From: a virus
Length of the DNA: 38,879 bases
Reading direction: 5' to 3' (one strand)
IMG/VR virus record: IMGVR_UViG_3300046713_000106
Coordinates: 1 to 38,879 of that record
The notes under the pieces are model-generated. The model ran no database searches, was not told the origin of the DNA, and was given only the letters and a program-made list of their open reading frames with translations. Shown here piece by piece: positions 37,755 through 38,879 of this stretch (within the stretch, counting starts at the first letter, position 1; every line of letters begins with the position of its first letter). The position numbers were made by a program, and so were the translations under genes.

Positions 37755-37903
37755 CCTCCCCCAACTACGAGACCATGACCATGCGCACGCTGCGCCACAT
37801 CGCGGCGGCGCAGGGCATCAGCTATCTGGCGGCGCTCAAGAAGGCCGATCTGATCAAGATGCTGCGGCAGATGGACAAGAAGGCGAAGGGGAGCAAGACA
37901 TGA
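37751..37903 (+). CDS. SAP / Rho-N-like helical protein, 50 residues
   Basis: The peptide TMRTLRHIAAAQGISYLAALKKADLIKML resembles the helix-extended-helix of SAP or Rho N-terminal domains, in which a short 'G....KADLI..L' motif contacts nucleic acid. It ends in a lysine-rich tail (KKAKGSKT). ATGA overlaps on both sides. Probably a small nucleic-acid-binding protein; the short length limits certainty. Confidence 0.6.
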   Translation: MTSPNYETMTMRTLRHIAAAQGISYLAALKKADLIKMLRQMDKKAKGSKT

Positions 37904-38193
37904 GCGCCGCCCCGATCAGCCGCGTCTACAAGTTCCCGCTGACACTCGGCGACTGGACGAGCGTGCCGATGCCTGAAGGGGCAGACGTGCTCTGCGTTCA
38001 GGTCCAGCACGGAGAGCCGTTTGTCTGGGCGCGCATCACGGTTGGCAATCCGCCGATCCTCCGCCACTTCCGCATCGCAGGCACAGGGCACGACCTCGGC
38101 AGCAACGTCGGGCGGTACGTTGGCACCTTCCAGATGGCTGGTGGCGGCCTTGTCCTTCACGTCTTCGAGGAAGCCTTCGGGAGCGAACCATGA
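37900..38193 (+). CDS. DUF7352-like phage protein, complete copy (prophage B)
   Basis: 97 residues: RVYKFPLTLGDWTSVPMPEGADVLCVQVQHGEPFVWARIT, then HFRIAGTGHDLGSNVGRYVGTFQMAGGGLVLHVFEE. The pattern (kypl..gd...v.mP.ga.vl.vq.q.g.p.lWa) is that of the DUF7352 family, widespread in phages and of unknown function. It is beta-rich and small. Its last 93 bases match the window start, where the same gene of prophage A ends. The next gene here is the membrane peptide; the ABA-sandwich gene present in prophage A is missing. Confidence 0.8.
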   Translation: MSAAPISRVYKFPLTLGDWTSVPMPEGADVLCVQVQHGEPFVWARITVGNPPILRHFRIAGTGHDLGSNVGRYVGTFQMAGGGLVLHVFEEAFGSEP

Positions 38194-38297
38194 CTCCAGA
38201 CCGCCCCCGCTGGCGCAACATCGTCCGCACGCTGCTGATCCTGGCAGCCATCGCGGTGAACGTGGCGCTCGTCCTCGCCTGGCTGATGCCGAAATGA
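38190..38297 (+). CDS. 35-residue single-span membrane peptide (copy B)
   Basis: MTPDRPRWRNIVRTLLILAAIAVNVALVLAWLMPK: a basic start and one membrane helix. It differs from copy A (422-529) at only a few positions, all outside the hydrophobic core except one Ser/Ala change. It overlaps the DUF7352-like gene and the lipoprotein by four bases each. It is conserved as a pair with the lipoprotein in both prophages, which suggests a joint function at the cell envelope. Confidence 0.7.
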   Translation: MTPDRPRWRNIVRTLLILAAIAVNVALVLAWLMPK

Positions 38298-38455
38298 ACA
38301 TCCGCGCCGCCATCGTCGTCCTGATCCTGTCCGGCTGCGCCGTGCCGTCGCCGATGGGCGGCCTGCTGTACTGCCCGCAGGACCATGTCTGCAAGACCAG
38401 CATCGCGCCGGCTGAGGGGGCGTCTGCGCCGAAGCGGGAGGAGAAGAAGCCATGA
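38294..38455 (+). CDS. Small lipoprotein, 53 residues (copy B)
   Basis: Signal MNIRAAIVVLILSGC with lipobox LSGC, then a mature part with YCPQDHVCKTS and a Lys/Glu-rich tail. Nearly identical to copy A at 526-693, but two residues shorter. The predicted disulfide or metal pair (CPQDHVC) is conserved. It lies directly upstream of the DUF4224-like gene instead of the lambda-type xis. Confidence 0.75.
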   Translation: MNIRAAIVVLILSGCAVPSPMGGLLYCPQDHVCKTSIAPAEGASAPKREEKKP

Positions 38456-38673
38456 CTGAAGTTCTCGACCAAGAATTCCTGACCCCGACCGAGGTCAAGG
38501 ACCTGACCGGTACGGCCAAGCCAGACCCCCAGGCGGCCGAGCTCGAGCGCCAGCGCATCCCCTACAAGCGCCGCGGCAATCGCATCCTGGTCAGCCGTTT
38601 CCATATCCGACAATGGCTGGCCGGCAACCCTGTGGCGCCGTCCCGCGGCGTCGATCTCTCCCTCGTGAAATGA
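38452..38673 (+). CDS. DUF4224-like protein, probable excisionase-type regulator
   Basis: 73 residues: EFLTPTEVKDLTGTAKPDPQAAELERQRIPYKRRGNRILVSRFHIRQWL. This is the DUF4224 pattern, a small winged-helix protein usually encoded directly upstream of a phage integrase. The overlap with the integrase ATG (ATGA at 38670-38673) matches a xis-int pair. It shares no clear sequence with the lambda-type Xis at 690-914, although it holds the same position. Confidence 0.8.
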   Translation: MTEVLDQEFLTPTEVKDLTGTAKPDPQAAELERQRIPYKRRGNRILVSRFHIRQWLAGNPVAPSRGVDLSLVK

Positions 38674-38879
38674 CTGGCAAGCACCCCCGCCTACGCTCCC
38701 ACAGCCGCAAGCGCAAGAGCGGCCGCGTGGTCGTCTACTACCTCTACGACATGCGGCCGGAGGGGAAGCCAGACATCCCGCTGGGCACCGACTTTGACGA
38801 GGCGCTGAAGCAGTGGGACGAGATCCACAACCGGGCGCCACGCATCGCCGGCACGCTGGAGGCAGCCTTCGACGCTTGG
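38670..38879 (+). CDS. int: Phage integrase, N-terminal part cut by window end (prophage B)
   Basis: The first 70 codons: SHSRKRKSGRVVVYYLYDMRPEGKPDIPLGTDFDEALKQWDEIHN, then PRIAGTLEAAFDAW. This matches the N-terminal region of tyrosine integrases that follow DUF4224 genes (a basic arm-binding beta-sheet, 'G...IPLGtDf.eAl..W'). The catalytic domain lies outside the window. It is clearly different from integrase A (911-1978), so the two prophages probably use different attachment sites. Confidence 0.82.
   Translation, partial: MTGKHPRLRSHSRKRKSGRVVVYYLYDMRPEGKPDIPLGTDFDEALKQWDEIHNRAPRIAGTLEAAFDAW

Larger units (their letters stand above)
38101..38455 (+). repeat. Right copy of the two-block direct repeat (partner 1-693)
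   Basis: Direct repeat of 1-93 (about 90% identical) and of 422-693 (about 93% identical, with one small length difference near the lipoprotein C-terminus). It covers the end of the DUF7352-like gene, the membrane peptide and the lipoprotein, and stops at the change from one excisionase type to another. Confidence 0.93.

Overview
The window is high-GC DNA (roughly 60-65% by eye) packed with overlapping phage genes. It looks like two related prophages placed head to tail in a Gram-negative proteobacterium. A beta-proteobacterium (Burkholderiales or Rhodocyclales type) is my best guess from GC content and from similarity to Bordetella BPP-1-like podophage protein families; the host cannot be proven, because no clear chromosomal gene is present. 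I recognise no rRNA, tRNA, CRISPR array or insertion sequence.

Layout. (1) 1-1978, plus strand: the right end of a first prophage (A). It holds the tail end of a DUF7352-like gene, an ABA-sandwich gene, a 35-residue membrane peptide, a small lipoprotein, a lambda-type excisionase and a complete lambda-type integrase. (2) 1979-2340: a non-coding junction with several inverted repeats, probably containing attachment-site sequence. (3) 2341-22943, minus strand: the virion genes of a second, nearly complete prophage (B). In transcription order they are portal, small proteins, LamG-like protein, Bbp19-like protein, scaffold, capsid, tail tubular A and B, GNAT protein, internal virion proteins, small and large terminase, and tailspike. 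Apart from the tailspike coming last, this is the order of phage T7 genes 8-19. (4) 23018-27433, minus strand: replication genes (RusA, zinc-knuckle protein, DnaB-like helicase, initiator with internal iterons) and a Cro-like gene. (5) 27434-28960: a lambda-style control region with five related 14-bp operators in two clusters. They flank a lysogenic operon made of the repressor, a lipoprotein and a membrane protein, which ends at a strong terminator. (6) 28997-38879, plus strand: recombination genes (RecT, YqaJ exonuclease, DEDDh exonuclease, two HNH endonucleases), a run of small accessory genes, and the integration end of prophage B, cut by the window edge.

How it works together. The repressor and Cro-like protein probably compete for the operators at 27445-27505 (leftward replication operon) and 28919-28955 (rightward recombination/integration operon). 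The virion is a short-tailed T7-like particle that ejects internal proteins and carries a beta-helix tailspike. A 21-bp sequence repeated upstream of capsid and tailspike, with a diverged copy upstream of the portal operon, occupies the positions of T7 late promoters. An intrinsic terminator follows the capsid block as T-phi does in T7. No T7-type RNA polymerase gene is present in the window.

Most unusual points: a repressor-position protein that joins an XRE-type helix-turn-helix to a Walker-A P-loop region rather than a LexA-like peptidase; 11-bp iterons inside the initiator gene; the late-promoter-like repeats; a two-helix membrane gene lying antisense in the only gap of the internal virion block; no recognisable lysis cassette; and a near-duplicate accessory module at both ends carrying different excisionase/integrase pairs.
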